Counted from the stretch's first letter, positions 1-10,776 are shown. The stretch: DNA of 64,000 bases from Ornithodoros turicata (GCF_037126465.1 NC_088201.1:126666665-126730664), one strand, 5' to 3'. Notes: generated by a model from the letters alone, not told the origin. Translations and numbers: made by a program.

Positions 1-820
1 GAAATATCAGCTAATTTAAATCGAAACCACTGTAGGGGGAGGCCAAAATGTCCCTTTCCCAGATCGCCCACACACGAAGACGACGCATGACGTCGCCTGG
101 TATGTAGCAGCAGAAGTATGCGTTTATAGCGGCTGTTCATGGCGGTTTAGGAGCAGTGTTCATCCTGAGTGCAAGCCTTTACGACCCTATATCCTTTTGC
201 TCTGGCTCGGACGAGGGCGACGAAGTTCCTTCGGAGCCACCGTTGGACGCAGACATTAACATACGTGTCGTACTTGTGTTCGCCGCGTATGACGAGTCTT
301 CTTTTAGAACCTCGTGTACAATCTGTATATTTTTAGTTCTATCAGACTTTTGTCGATTATCAAAGGAGGTAGCATCAATGTCAGCTTGTATATTTGTACA
401 TCTTTGAGTCTTCCTTTAGCGTACGCGCCCTGTTGAGTTAACATAGGAGCACCCGGGAACAGCGTAGAATCAACGTAGCTCTGCAACATTTTTCTTTCTT
501 GGAAGACAAATTTATCATCCACATGATATGCTCTGATGTCGAACATTTCATATTCGAAATTTTCGGAACATATTCTGCTCTGTGTCGAATCGTTCTACTC
601 ATTCCTGTCTTTCGGAGCGCTGCCTCCCACTCAGGGCGACGCGCTTTTCACCTCTCGAGAAGCCAAAATAAGCAACACCCGGCATAGAAATCGACTTATT
701 GGCGCAAGTTTTGGTGAAAAACCTTGCACCACCTCTCCTGTCTCTACATGTTGAAAAAAGAAAAAAAACGAAAAAAGAACGAGAAAACTACAAGGCGTTC
801 ACTGAAAACACACGCCGGAT
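1..820. other. Unassigned sequence at the window edge
   Basis: Short ORFs occur on both strands (80 residues or fewer), none with a motif I recognise or with clear splice sites. The last exon(s) of the adenylate kinase gene would be expected in or to the left of this stretch, but I could not pick one out with confidence. Confidence 0.3.
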
Positions 821-829
821 CAAGCGGAC

Positions 830-1640
830 GTGTACCATGCAGCAAGGAAACGCAGGAGCGGCCCTTCCCACTTTTTTCCATTTGGACGGGCGTGCAGCCT
901 TCGCATTGCATTCCGGGATGCTCCTGTCTACCACGTGACCGCTCACGTGACCCCATGAGCATGCGTATGATAGCCAAACCAGGCGACGGGAGTCCTCACT
1001 GTGATGAAAGCGAGCGTGCAGTTTAATTTCTGCGTGTTCCTAGATTTACTATTGGTGGAGATTTACTCTATTACAAGACTTGTCACGGCCTGCAGGACAA
1101 ACACGAAGGGCTCGAAACATTATTCATGACACTATGACAGCTACGTTTGTGTGACGACGTGGCCACGTTCTGTGTATTCGTTACTGAAGTGATAAACAAT
1201 GCCATTAATCAAACTTGTTCAACAATGGAGGAAGTCAAATGAATCTGCAGCTGCAGCACAGCGCCAGCTCGCAAACGAACGATTCAAGATGACTCTCTCA
1301 CACACAGGGGCACGAAACAACCGATCAAGTACGTACTTACGAATGGAACGTTATTCCCGTGACAAAGCTGCTTTCCGTTCCAGCCACAGCCGTCGTAAGA
1401 TGTTAATTTCCGCATTTCAAAAGAAAATGACTTTGAAAGAGCATAAAAGCACGCGAAACAGTGCGAGCAACAATGCGTTGCTAAACCGAAACTCTAGAGA
1501 GGATCACGTGGTGAACAGGAAGTAATCCATGACGAAAACCCGAGACTGGGAAAAAGACGAAAAACAGACGACACAACACAAAGTCTCAAAGGAAGTAATG
1601 GCGGTTTTGACACGAGGTACCTCGAGAGGGGTCCCACGGA
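830..1640 (+). repeat. Dispersed repeat family R1, copy A
   Basis: This stretch aligns by eye with 34505-35390 and with the two halves flanking the Polinton (12974-13288 and 23301-23780). Shared landmarks in order are a GCATTGCATT-GGGATGCTCCTGTCTAC block, a TACAAGAC..GTCAC..CTGCAG block, a CGAACGATTCAAGATGACTC block and a final GATCACGTGGTG...GTAATGGCGGTTTTGAC block. This copy has about 70 extra bases before the last block. No coding capacity or terminal inverted repeat is obvious, so the class is unknown. Confidence 0.65.
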
Positions 1641-1754
1641 AACCTGTTGGGAATCTGTGTAATTCCAGTACAAAAAAAAAAAAAAAGAATGCTGAGCTAT
1701 CCACTACCCCCTTACCCATATCCTCTCCCATTTGGCTGTGTATGTAAGACGTAC

Positions 1755-1937
1755 CTTAATAGTTTTTTCCTGATACATCTCAATTACTGGTATGGACTCG
1801 TTGAGGAAAACATCTATGCTACGCTTGACGTCTTCTGTTCGGTCCTCCCCTGCAGACGCCTTGGTACGTTCCAGAGTTCTTTTCAGCATCGTCTCGTTTG
1901 ACACCTCAAAGTAGACCACATGAGTGATCTTGCACAC
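1755..1937 (-). CDS. Adenylate kinase, CORE/LID-region exon (fourth kinase exon)
   Basis: This 61-codon exon (phase 0 to 0) sits between a CTTCTAG acceptor and an AAG|GTACGT donor. It encodes the stretch after the NMP-binding region: a beta strand (ITHVVYFEV), the short-LID segment (TLERTKASAGEDRTEDVKR) and the SIPVIEMYQEKTIK helix. This matches the short-form adenylate kinases (AK1/AK5), which catalyse ATP + AMP = 2 ADP. The PVI..Y signature of the C-terminal helix is clear, while the arginine-aspartate pattern of the lid is only partly conventional. The remaining C-terminal part (the strand after Y-x-x-K) is not in this exon and probably lies to the left of the window. The gene reads leftwards; its upstream exon is 10 kb away across an intron holding the BEL element. 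Confidence 0.85.
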
Positions 1938-1999
1938 CTAGAAGCAGCAGAAACAGAAGATGTAAGAACTTTTCATAGACGCTCCGGAAGTATTAGAGA

Positions 2000-3120
2000 T
2001 TTAGTGAGGGGTTCTGAGAACGTGATCTATGACGCATGTCTAATGCTGACAGCGTTAACATGAAGGAATGAATGCACTACGGCTGGTTTGCTTGGTTCAT
2101 GACTAGCGTCGTACCAACGTTCACTGAACAGCCTCTTCCTGGCATCACTAGATAAGCCGCACCAAACGAAAGCTCCAAAATGCACCTAAAGACGTTTGTA
2201 TGATAAAACTATTGCAATACTGGCAAGAAAACGTCAAACAGAAAGAAGTTTTAATATTTAAATATGCAGTCTATTCAGAATGTTACATGGCTGATGGTGT
2301 CAAACACGGAATTTTACATGTAAAATGATTTTATTCGTTCTGTTTTCAAGATACGTCTCTCTCTTTTCGCCATACGTCTCGTATCGTTCGTACAACCGCT
2401 CGTGAGCTCTGGAAAAGCCGACTTGCGGAACTGACATTTTTCATAATCTAGCGGCTCCCCAGCGCACCACCCTTGGTGAGCCCCAAAACAGGTTCACCTT
2501 GATGCACTAAAACTGTCTTGTAGTGAGGCCGACGAGTTCGCGCTGTGTCTCCACTGGTCCCCACTTCTGTCGCCCCCACCCAGCACCATCTATAGAAAAC
2601 AGAGATAAGCTTCTCTTGCGCACGCAAGGTAATTGGGTCCGGGGCGCATGCGCATAAATACTAGTGAAAAAAAAAAAGGGGGTCCGGCGAGGAATTTTAT
2701 TGGCAACAACCGTAAGTGAGCCCGGTTCTCCGGCGTTACTATGCGGGGTCACTTTATTCTTTTCACCCCAGCGTACCAAGCCGTACCAAGGCTAACTTCC
2801 ACCTTGGACAGAAGAAACGAAACTCTACTGCCTCCGCCATTATTATCACTATCTAAAAAGCATAAAGATTGTGGCTGGATGACATTCACAACACTTAGCA
2901 GCCAATTTGTGGGTTGCTCAACGACTGGGAAAACATTCGCCTTTAGACATATGGTATCCGTGTCCAATTATCGGAAGCTCCTGGCTTTGTTTTAGCCGAA
3001 CAATTTCTCAACAACGCAACGAAAATATTATGAATACCATGATGATGAAGAACTTTTTTGTGTTCACAACAGTGACCTACGTACTTTTCGACGTACATAT
3101 AAGATTCTGCATCATAAAAA
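2000..3120. other. Intron sequence, nothing recognised
   Basis: This AT-moderate sequence between the adenylate kinase exon and the LINE fragment has ORFs of 90 residues or fewer without recognisable motifs, and one poly-A tract near 2670. I see no repeat shared with the rest of the window. Confidence 0.3.
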
Positions 3121-3168
3121 CAATCCTACGCAAAAGGTTCAAAAGAATGTGACTTCTACGCAAAAGGT

Positions 3169-3434
3169 GGTTCTACGAACCACACTCCCCGACTCTCTTC
3201 GTCAGCTGGACTCTCGCCCCTTCTCCCTATCGAAATTGCTTGATCCGTGGCCTAATCCAGCCCAACAACGCTCTGCGCTCAAAGCTCTTCTGACATTTCT
3301 GGACAGCATCGGACTTCGATCGTTATTGTGAAGGGGCTCGTTGTTTTATTCACCCCATTCCATCCAGCAATGGGGTAGAGTATCGCCTGTGGCGATGAAG
3401 CTCCCCACACTCCAAAGCCGAAATAAAGTTGTTG
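3169..3434 (+). mobile_element. 5'-truncated LINE insertion, family L1a (3' end only)
   Basis: The insertion is a 5'-truncated non-LTR retrotransposon. It encodes the last residues of the polyprotein (LRQLDSRPFSLSKLLDPW...IGLRSLL) and a 3' UTR ending AATAAAGTTGTTG. It is flanked by a 12-bp direct repeat TACGCAAAAGGT (3157-3168 and 3435-3446), the target-site duplication expected for target-primed reverse transcription. Longer copies of the same family lie on the minus strand at 26576-28170 and 57053-57410 and share the C-terminal protein sequence, the 3' UTR and a GTT-rich tail. The copy is dead. Confidence 0.85.
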
Positions 3435-3529
3435 TACGCAAAAGGTTCCACTAGCATTTGCACGATATCGGATGTGTGGTTTATTCTCAAAAAGAAAAGA
3501 AAAAAAAAACTGTATAAAAGCGAAAGGGC

Positions 3530-3778
3530 TTTTCTGATCTCAATGAGGACGTTACTTAGTTGCACACATTTAATCAGAAGGCTAAACCATACATAACTCA
3601 AAGTACGGTAAAAAGACAGTCTTCATAAGCGGGACGGGAGCCACGTCGGCTTCGCTCCATGCATCAGCACAACAGTCCCAGTTCCAAAATGAAAACGAAG
3701 AAAACTGCCGCGTACAATCCGCGAAGGGGCGCTACCAAATATACACAATAACTAAGACAAGCCTGTAGAGGCAGCACA
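3530..3778 (-). repeat. 3' LTR of the BEL/Pao element
   Basis: This 249-bp direct repeat is identical to 10310-10558. It is the 3' LTR because gag-pol reads leftwards into it. The left boundary is fixed by the target duplication AGGGC and the right boundary by the TGTG start on the minus strand. The minus-strand ORF starting inside it (MSYVWFSLL...) is LTR sequence read by chance. Confidence 0.95.
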
Positions 3779-3832
3779 CTCCCCGTCTCGTATCTGAAGA
3801 TACCACAAATTCCCCAACAAGCATGTAAATGT

Positions 3833-6800
3833 TTACAGTTCATGATCACTTAATAAAAGGAAAATTTCACAAATGGGTCTCTGGAAAACCTTCACTAGTC
3901 CGTTCTTGTGGATCTTAAGCTCTACCTTACGCACCCTCCCGTCAGAACTGGGTAGAGTCTTGATAACGCGACCCATAGGCCACTCATTTCTCTCGGCATC
4001 CTTGTCCTTCAGCAACACAATGTCACCTTCTCGGACGTCTCGTTGAGCTGTTTGCCACCTGCGACGGCCCTGCAATGTTGGAAGATATTCCTTCCTCCAG
4101 TGGCCCCAAAAGGTGTTGGCCATTGACTGCACTTGTTTCCAGTGCCGTCGGTAGACATTGTCATGCCCAAATTCTCCAGGAGGTGGAGGGTTTCTACCCG
4201 TCTTCTGGGTGAGAATCATACTTGGAGTCAAAATCGTTGGGTTTTCCGGATCTGTTGACACCGGAGTCAAAGGTCTGCTATTTACGATCGCTGCGATCTC
4301 CGCAAAGAGTGTGACAAGCATATCGTGCGAAATCACTGACTTGTTCGTGCCTAGAAGCACAGAGTCCACGATGCGACGAACAATCCCGATCATGCGCTCC
4401 CAAGCACCACCCATGTGAGAGGCGTGAGGGGGATTGAAAACCCACGTGCATTCTTGAGTTTGCAGATATTTGCCAACATCGTTGTGGCCAGGCGACGCAG
4501 TGTTGATCTTCAACTCTTTGCACGCACCGACGAAATTGGTTCCGCAATCGGACCGCAGCAGTTTAACCGGACCTCTAATAGACAAGAACCGTCTGAGAGC
4601 GTTGATGAAGCTCGAAGAATCCATCGATTCAATGACTTCAATGTGTATCGCACGTACGGACAGGCAAGTAAACAACACAGCCCACCTTTTGCTATGTGCG
4701 AGTCCACCTCTAGTTCTGCGCGCTTTAACCTTCCATGGTCCAAACACGTCGAGGCCCACATAGGTGAACGGTGGGTCCATGCTAAGTCTGTCTCTTGGCA
4801 AATCAGCCATGATTTGCTTCTGAGGTCTGCTCCTCAGTTTGCGGCATTTGACGCACTTGTGAATCATCGAGCCGATGCAGCTTTTTGCTCCCACAATCCA
4901 CAATCCTGCCGCTCTGACTGCACCTTCAGTGAAATGGCGGCCTTGATGCTCAACCCTTTCGTGATGGTGTCGGACCAGTAGTGTAGTAATATGATGTCGA
5001 CGGGGCATGATGACAGGGTGCCGTTCGTCTTGGTCAAGTGTCGAGTTCTGAAGTCGTCCTCCGATTCTCATGACGCCATCCTCGTCCATATAGGGGTTCA
5101 ACCTCCAAAGTGGGCTGTCCCTCGGTAGTCTGTGCTCATTTTGGATGCATCGAATCTCACTCGAGAACATTTCGCCTTGGACGGTTCTGTAGACGAGTTT
5201 CTTCGCAGCGGAAAGTTCTTCATTAGTCCTGGGCTCGAGGCAAATGTGCCAGTGTCGACAGGTCACCGATGCAGTATCACCCCGAGAATGAAATGAGCGA
5301 GCGATGTGCAGAAGATTCGCTATTGTTCGAATGAGAATCGTCCATCTTGAAAACCGCTCGAATCTGTGAGCACCCAGCCGACGCTGCGACGACACGCTGG
5401 TAGCAAGGGTGGTCACCACAGGACGAACCTCCTCGTCTGCCTCAGGGTCTATCAATCGAAACGTTTGACATTCGAAATCTGAGCCCGAGTCGTCTGTCTT
5501 GTACAAAAAGTTAGGGCCAGTTAACCACGTTGTCTTTGCAAGGCGATCAGCCGATACTGCCCGTGTGGCAATGTCAGCAGGGTTCTGTTCAGTGGGAACA
5601 TAATTCCACTGTTTGGGCTGACATGACTTCCGGATCCTTTCGACCCTATTGCTTACGTATACGTAGAACCTCCTGGACTCGTTGTATATGTAGCCGAGTA
5701 CCACCTTGCTGTCGGTGTAGAACTTCACCTCGTCAAGGCAAACGTCGAGCTCGCTGATGATAACGTCAGCCATTTCCACTGCGAGCACCGCCCCACACAA
5801 CTCGAGTCTTGGAATTGTATGTCCACGTTTCGGTGCCAGCTTGGCTTTCCCGAGGATGAACCCGACATGGTTATGACCACGAGCATCCGTGAGTTTTAAG
5901 TAAGCCACTGCAGCAATGGCTTTTGTTGAGGCATCTGAAAATATACAGAGCTCCTTACGACACGCAGTGGCGAGAGATATACCCGAGTAGGTACGAGGTA
6001 TCTCGATATCTTCGAGATCTGATAGAGAGTCCCTCCAAACTTCCCATTCACTACTTTGTGGTAGTTCGACGTCCCAATCTTCTGTCAAGGTGGACAGTTC
6101 CCTCAACAACAGCCGACCACGTACAGTGACAGGAGTTGCGAATCCAAGAGGGTCGTACAAACTATTAACTGTAGACAGAAGACCCCGCCTGGTGTGTGGC
6201 TTCTTGTTGGGAGGAACGTGGAAGGTGAAGGCATCATGTTTAATGTTCCAACTTAGGCCCAAGCTTCTTTGTGTCGGAGGGGAGTCAGTTCCCAAGTCTA
6301 GATCTTTCAGATCTTTCGCATGCTCCTCAGATGGGAAAGCTTTCATCACTGCGACGCTGTTGGAGGCTATTTTGTGCAGCCTCAGGTTTGCTACAGCCAG
6401 CATGTCCTTCGTTCTCTGGAGTAGATCGATGGCGGCTTCTTCGGTAGGGAGGGACTTCAGCCCGTCATCCACATAGAAATCTCTCTCTACAAATCGCCTG
6501 GCGTCGGTACCATACTCCCTTTCACCTTCAAGGGCGGTTCGCTTAAGTCCATACGTTGCAACAGCTGGCGATGGGCTGTTTCCGAATACGTGGACGCACA
6601 TCCTGTACTCCACAACATCCTTCTTCGGGTCGTTGTCGCGGAACCAGAGGAATCTTAGGTACTCCCTGTCCTCCTCACGAACGATGAAGCAGTAAAACAT
6701 TTGTTGAATGTCTGCGGTGATGGCGAAGGGTTCCTTACGGAACCGAATTAGTACTCCTAAAAGACTGTTTCCAAGATTAGGCCCAGTTAGAAGGACGTCA

Positions 6801-9800
6801 TTTAGGGATGTCCCTTGAAACTTCGCGCTCGAGTCGAAAACAACACGTATCTGTTCCGGCTTCTTCGGGTGATATACGCCGAAAATAGGAAGGTACCACA
6901 CTTCTTTTCCTTCTTGTCGTTCCGGGGCTAACTCAGCATGTCCGTTGGCAAAGATGTTGCCCATAAACGTAAAGAAGTGTTCTTTCATATCCGGTCTTTT
7001 GTCCAAGGTACGGCAGAGCGAGGCAAACCGAATTCGTGCTTGTTCCCTGTTGTCCGGTAGTGGACTCCTCCTTGTGCGAAAGGGAAGCGGAGCAACCCAA
7101 CTGTTTGCTTCATCCTTGGTGAATGTCTTGTTCATTATTTCCAGAAACTGCTTGTCCTCAATTGAAGGAGCCAGCTTGTTGTCGTCCTTCGACGTCTCAA
7201 ACACAGAGTCACCCAGCCCTTGGATGTACGGCAACGTATCGCATGACCAAGCTGGCATCGACGTCAAGTTGGCTATCGCAGCACCTTGTGCGACATTCTC
7301 TTTGATGAAGACATGACTTGGACACGGAGTAAAAGTGCTCGCGCGGCCGTTCTCTAGCAGTGTAGTGGTAAATGTACTGATACGGTCTGGCTTCCGCATC
7401 CCATTGATGCACACATCACCAACTACCACCCAGCCGAGGTCCAGCCTTTGGGCATACGGAGCATTGTTGGGACCATTCAGTTGTTGCCGTACCTTGTGCA
7501 CCTGCAAAACGTCCCTGCCGAGTAGAAGCAGTATTTCGGCGTCGTCCGTCAGAGGTGGGATTAAACCAGCTATTTTCTTCAAGTGTGGATGATGGTGCGC
7601 CACTTCTGGCGTAGGAATCTCATTCCTGTCGTCGGGAATTTGCATACATTCGATGAGTGTGGGTAGTGGAACTCTTACACGTCCATCGATGGACTCTACC
7701 ACATATCCACTTGCTCGTCTTCCCGATGACTCAACTGTCCCAGCACATGTTTTGAGTGTGTAGGGGGATTCATCTCCCTGCACGCCGAACACATCGAAAA
7801 AGGCCGGCCTGGCAAGCGACCGGTTGCTCTGATCGTCCAGTACAGCGTACATCTTGAATGATAGGTCCGGCTTATCCTTTGGGTGCACTCTGACTAGACA
7901 TATCTTCGAGCAAGACCTACCCCAAGTGTTGCTTCCGCACACACTTGTGCATTTAGACATCACTTTAGTTGACAAAGGATGAACGTCATCCTCCCCGCCG
8001 TGCTGCACATCACCTGCTGATGTGCTGGTGTCTTGGTGGACAGGACCTGGGTGGAGGGCAGATGCATGTCCTTCACTGCCACACACCGCGCATTTTATGA
8101 CCTGCACACAGTCTCTGGAGAAGTGGTCCGACGACGAGCAGCACCTAAAGCAGATCCCGAACTCCTTGAGCAAAGCCTTCCGTTCCGTCAGAGGCTTGGT
8201 TTGGAAGCCACGGCATTTGTTCAGCGGATGTGGTTTCCGATGCAGAGGGCATTCTTTGCTTGCATCTTTGTCAGGCTTGCCCCTAGATGCCGTAGGGCCA
8301 GGATCGGATGCCTTTGACAGAATATCCGTTTTCTTGACAGCGACTGATGTCCTGTTACTGGCATTCCTAGGTGGGGTTCTGTCGTCTCTGAGACGAGTAG
8401 TGTTGAAAGAAGTGGATGAGCCGAAATGAAAGCTTGGGTCGTTTTTGGTCTTTGCTATGTCCCGAATGAACTTTGCAAAGAAGGAGAATGGAGGGAATGT
8501 TACCCTCTTTTCTTCTTTGTATCTTGACCCTTGCGTGATCCATTTCTCCTGAAGGCCATATGGCAATTTTCCCACGATGGGGTTCACACCTCGAGCTGTG
8601 TCTAGGTAACCCAGTCCCGGTAGGCGAGGATCTGCCTTTGCTGATTCCAATTCTAAAAGCAGGTCTCCCAGTTCTCGTAACTTGCGGTGGTCACTGTTGG
8701 AGATCTTGGGGAAGGCTTCAAGTCTTTTCAGGAGAGCACTCTCGATGGCTTCCGGACTACCATAACATTCCTCCAACCTCTCCCACGCTAACTGCAGCCC
8801 TGCAGAAGGATTGCCTACGTGCACTGATCTGAGCCGTTTCACGTGCTGCGAGGACTCGCTTCCCAACCATTTCACCAGAAGGTCAAATTCTTCACTTGCG
8901 GTGATACCCAAGTGGTCGATAGAGTTTTTGAATGATGACTTCCACGACATGTAGTTTTCGGGCTGATCATCAAATTTGGCGAGGCCAGTGTTAACCAATT
9001 CTCGTCGGAGAAGAAACTTTGCCAAACCTGTCGTCGTTCTGTCGACGGCCTCTGTGACTGGCACATGGTTAACAGGCTCGTGGCGAGCGTTGGCCATTCT
9101 AAATTCTTCGACTTCAGGCCTTAAAGCCGCGTGAAGAGGGTCCATTTCCATCCGTTGACCAGTAGGTATAATGCTCGCAGGCGTTACGTTCAAAGGAGCA
9201 GAAGAACACATCTCTAAACCAGTTCCAAGCGTGCTTGCGTTGTAAGACTGCTTTGGTATATCCGTTTGCCAAGACGCGTGTGGATTACAGCGTGGAAGAC
9301 TTGTGCTCGTATTGGTCTGTGCTCGGTGTATGTCTCCGCCGTGAACATCAGTCCTTTGAAGCTGTAAGTCGTCTGTTCCAAGTGAACTTCGTCCAGCCAT
9401 ACGTGAACCTTCGTCTAGGTTTATAGTTCGGTGTAGCAAGTAATCTTTGGCTTGCTGGACCGAACCATCTCCATCCACTGTAACGTCGTCGAGTTTAGCG
9501 GTTTCTGTGTCAGCAGCTGCCTCAAGTGTCCTGGCCTGCGCTTCGACCGCAGCTGCTTCCTTCTCTTCCCGAAGTAATTGTAAGTTGGCCTCCCATTCCA
9601 CTCTCTTGCGCCTGGCGGCAGCAGCTGCCATCTGTTCTTCCTCCACCATACGAGCTCTTTCAAGTTTCATTTCTGCCTCCTTCCTACTGTAAGCCGAGCG
9701 GGCCTTGGCAGCTTCAGCATCGGCCCTCGCTCTCGCTGCTGACGCACTCACAGAAGAAATGTTGGACCGCGCAGATCTCATGGAACGTCTTGAAAGCGTG

Positions 9801-10252
9801 GAATGTCCGGAATAATTAGAACGAAGCGAAGCTGTTTCCAGAAGGCTCTCCAAACGCTGCTTTGCTTCTATAACTGTCCCCTGGACCAAAGTATCGCGTT
9901 CTTGATCAATAGCCTTTTGTACGTCTCGTACTTGGAGGCTCTCCTCGGTGTCGATCCGTGTGAGGAAGGTAAAATACTTTTCTGAGAGAAGTTGATACCC
10001 TTTGAAGCTGGCCCTTAACTCGTTCAGCGTCCGTTGTATGACCTCGGCAGAAGCAGTAGTTGAAATATTCGACAGGTACACTTCCGTTTCCTCCCATGCC
10101 CTGTCTAACTTGACTTCGAATTCTTCTTTATCAGACTCGAACCTTTCCAATGCCTTTAGCGACAAAGTCACCTTGCGTTTTGGTCGAGTAGCTTGAGGTG
10201 CTCCAACACTGGAAGCGTCACCCGCAGCCTCGTTGCTAGTGCTGTGTTCCAT
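3833..10252 (-). CDS. BEL/Pao gag-pol polyprotein (2139 aa)
   Basis: One uninterrupted frame encodes capsid, protease, reverse transcriptase, RNase H and integrase. The chosen start is the ATG at 10252 (MEHSTSNEAAG); the frame stays open into the LTR, but that part is LTR sequence. In order, read leftwards: an N-terminal coiled-coil gag with alanine/glutamate-rich helices; the BEL-type capsid (DUF1759-like, YMSWKSSFKNSI near 8950); zinc knuckles (CFRCCSSSDHFSRDC near 8130, then a CAVCGSEGH box); an aspartic protease (VLDDQSNRS near 7840); reverse transcriptase with catalytic YVDD (6463-6474); RNase H (FSDAST near 5935); an integrase HHCC zinc finger (near 4840-4980) and a DDE core (GLDVFGPW near 4755, LRSDCGTNF near 4550, GGAWERM near 4395). 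All catalytic residues I looked for are present, so it may be functional. Confidence 0.95.
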   Translation of the reverse strand: MEHSTSNEAAGDASSVGAPQATRPKRKVTLSLKALERFESDKEEFEVKLDRAWEETEVYLSNISTTASAEVIQRTLNELRASFKGYQLLSEKYFTFLTRIDTEESLQVRDVQKAIDQERDTLVQGTVIEAKQRLESLLETASLRSNYSGHSTLSRRSMRSARSNISSVSASAARARADAEAAKARSAYSRKEAEMKLERARMVEEEQMAAAAARRKRVEWEANLQLLREEKEAAAVEAQARTLEAAADTETAKLDDVTVDGDGSVQQAKDYLLHRTINLDEGSRMAGRSSLGTDDLQLQRTDVHGGDIHRAQTNTSTSLPRCNPHASWQTDIPKQSYNASTLGTGLEMCSSAPLNVTPASIIPTGQRMEMDPLHAALRPEVEEFRMANARHEPVNHVPVTEAVDRTTTGLAKFLLRRELVNTGLAKFDDQPENYMSWKSSFKNSIDHLGITASEEFDLLVKWLGSESSQHVKRLRSVHVGNPSAGLQLAWERLEECYGSPEAIESALLKRLEAFPKISNSDHRKLRELGDLLLELESAKADPRLPGLGYLDTARGVNPIVGKLPYGLQEKWITQGSRYKEEKRVTFPPFSFFAKFIRDIAKTKNDPSFHFGSSTSFNTTRLRDDRTPPRNASNRTSVAVKKTDILSKASDPGPTASRGKPDKDASKECPLHRKPHPLNKCRGFQTKPLTERKALLKEFGICFRCCSSSDHFSRDCVQVIKCAVCGSEGHASALHPGPVHQDTSTSAGDVQHGGEDDVHPLSTKVMSKCTSVCGSNTWGRSCSKICLVRVHPKDKPDLSFKMYAVLDDQSNRSLARPAFFDVFGVQGDESPYTLKTCAGTVESSGRRASGYVVESIDGRVRVPLPTLIECMQIPDDRNEIPTPEVAHHHPHLKKIAGLIPPLTDDAEILLLLGRDVLQVHKVRQQLNGPNNAPYAQRLDLGWVVVGDVCINGMRKPDRISTFTTTLLENGRASTFTPCPSHVFIKENVAQGAAIANLTSMPAWSCDTLPYIQGLGDSVFETSKDDNKLAPSIEDKQFLEIMNKTFTKDEANSWVAPLPFRTRRSPLPDNREQARIRFASLCRTLDKRPDMKEHFFTFMGNIFANGHAELAPERQEGKEVWYLPIFGVYHPKKPEQIRVVFDSSAKFQGTSLNDVLLTGPNLGNSLLGVLIRFRKEPFAITADIQQMFYCFIVREEDREYLRFLWFRDNDPKKDVVEYRMCVHVFGNSPSPAVATYGLKRTALEGEREYGTDARRFVERDFYVDDGLKSLPTEEAAIDLLQRTKDMLAVANLRLHKIASNSVAVMKAFPSEEHAKDLKDLDLGTDSPPTQRSLGLSWNIKHDAFTFHVPPNKKPHTRRGLLSTVNSLYDPLGFATPVTVRGRLLLRELSTLTEDWDVELPQSSEWEVWRDSLSDLEDIEIPRTYSGISLATACRKELCIFSDASTKAIAAVAYLKLTDARGHNHVGFILGKAKLAPKRGHTIPRLELCGAVLAVEMADVIISELDVCLDEVKFYTDSKVVLGYIYNESRRFYVYVSNRVERIRKSCQPKQWNYVPTEQNPADIATRAVSADRLAKTTWLTGPNFLYKTDDSGSDFECQTFRLIDPEADEEVRPVVTTLATSVSSQRRLGAHRFERFSRWTILIRTIANLLHIARSFHSRGDTASVTCRHWHICLEPRTNEELSAAKKLVYRTVQGEMFSSEIRCIQNEHRLPRDSPLWRLNPYMDEDGVMRIGGRLQNSTLDQDERHPVIMPRRHHITTLLVRHHHERVEHQGRHFTEGAVRAAGLWIVGAKSCIGSMIHKCVKCRKLRSRPQKQIMADLPRDRLSMDPPFTYVGLDVFGPWKVKARRTRGGLAHSKRWAVLFTCLSVRAIHIEVIESMDSSSFINALRRFLSIRGPVKLLRSDCGTNFVGACKELKINTASPGHNDVGKYLQTQECTWVFNPPHASHMGGAWERMIGIVRRIVDSVLLGTNKSVISHDMLVTLFAEIAAIVNSRPLTPVSTDPENPTILTPSMILTQKTGRNPPPPGEFGHDNVYRRHWKQVQSMANTFWGHWRKEYLPTLQGRRRWQTAQRDVREGDIVLLKDKDAERNEWPMGRVIKTLPSSDGRVRKVELKIHKNGLVKVFQRPICEIFLLLSDHEL

Positions 10253-10309
10253 GATGGTCCCGAAGCCTTGTGTACGGAGAGCAGCCGTCAGAGCGAAGTG
10301 TCTTTTTAC

Positions 10310-10558
10310 TTTTCTGATCTCAATGAGGACGTTACTTAGTTGCACACATTTAATCAGAAGGCTAAACCATACATAACTCAAAGTACGGTAAAAAGACAGT
10401 CTTCATAAGCGGGACGGGAGCCACGTCGGCTTCGCTCCATGCATCAGCACAACAGTCCCAGTTCCAAAATGAAAACGAAGAAAACTGCCGCGTACAATCC
10501 GCGAAGGGGCGCTACCAAATATACACAATAACTAAGACAAGCCTGTAGAGGCAGCACA
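10310..10558 (-). repeat. 5' LTR of the BEL/Pao element
   Basis: This is identical to the 3' LTR at 3530-3778. The polyprotein ATG lies 58 bp downstream, so the leader and primer-binding region are very short. A primer-binding site should start directly after the LTR on the minus strand (GTAAAAAGACACTTCGC), but I could not assign it to a specific tRNA. Confidence 0.93.
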
Positions 10559-10776
10559 AGGGCCATCTGCAGCAGTGGTTTGCAAGTATTAGGGTACTTC
10601 GTATTATAATAGTACTGTTATGCATTGTCGTAATACTATTAAGTTTTTTATACGAACCTGAAAAAAGTATTGTAATCCAACACGGAATGTGCATTATCCA
10701 CGTGATATTACTTCACAAGACGGTATTTAGCCTTCACACAGATCATACACGGGGTTACTCAGCTGTGTTATATATA

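Larger units (their letters stand above)
3530..10558 (-). mobile_element. Complete BEL/Pao LTR retrotransposon
   Basis: The element spans 7029 bp with two 249-bp LTRs, an internal gag-pol ORF and 5-bp target duplications AGGGC (3525-3529 and 10559-10563). LTRs read on the minus strand begin TGTGCTGCC; the other end reads CAGAAAA rather than the usual CA. A short purine-rich stretch (GACGGGGAG) directly abuts the 3' LTR as the plus-strand primer site. The LTRs are identical over all bases I compared, which implies a very recent insertion. It lies in the last visible adenylate kinase intron, in the same orientation as the host gene. There is no env-like ORF. Confidence 0.95.

Noticed and set aside
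304..546. Minus ORF as the last adenylate kinase exon
   Set aside because: It does not resemble the C-terminal strand and helix of adenylate kinases and has no matching acceptor with the right phase.
3350..3601. 83-residue minus ORF starting inside the BEL 3' LTR
   Set aside because: Its first 24 residues are identical to the start of the upstream-extended gag-pol frame only because both start in an LTR copy; the rest is flanking sequence.
4158..10196. The many plus-strand and alternative-frame ORFs across the BEL element
   Set aside because: All are shadows of the 2139-residue gag-pol frame.
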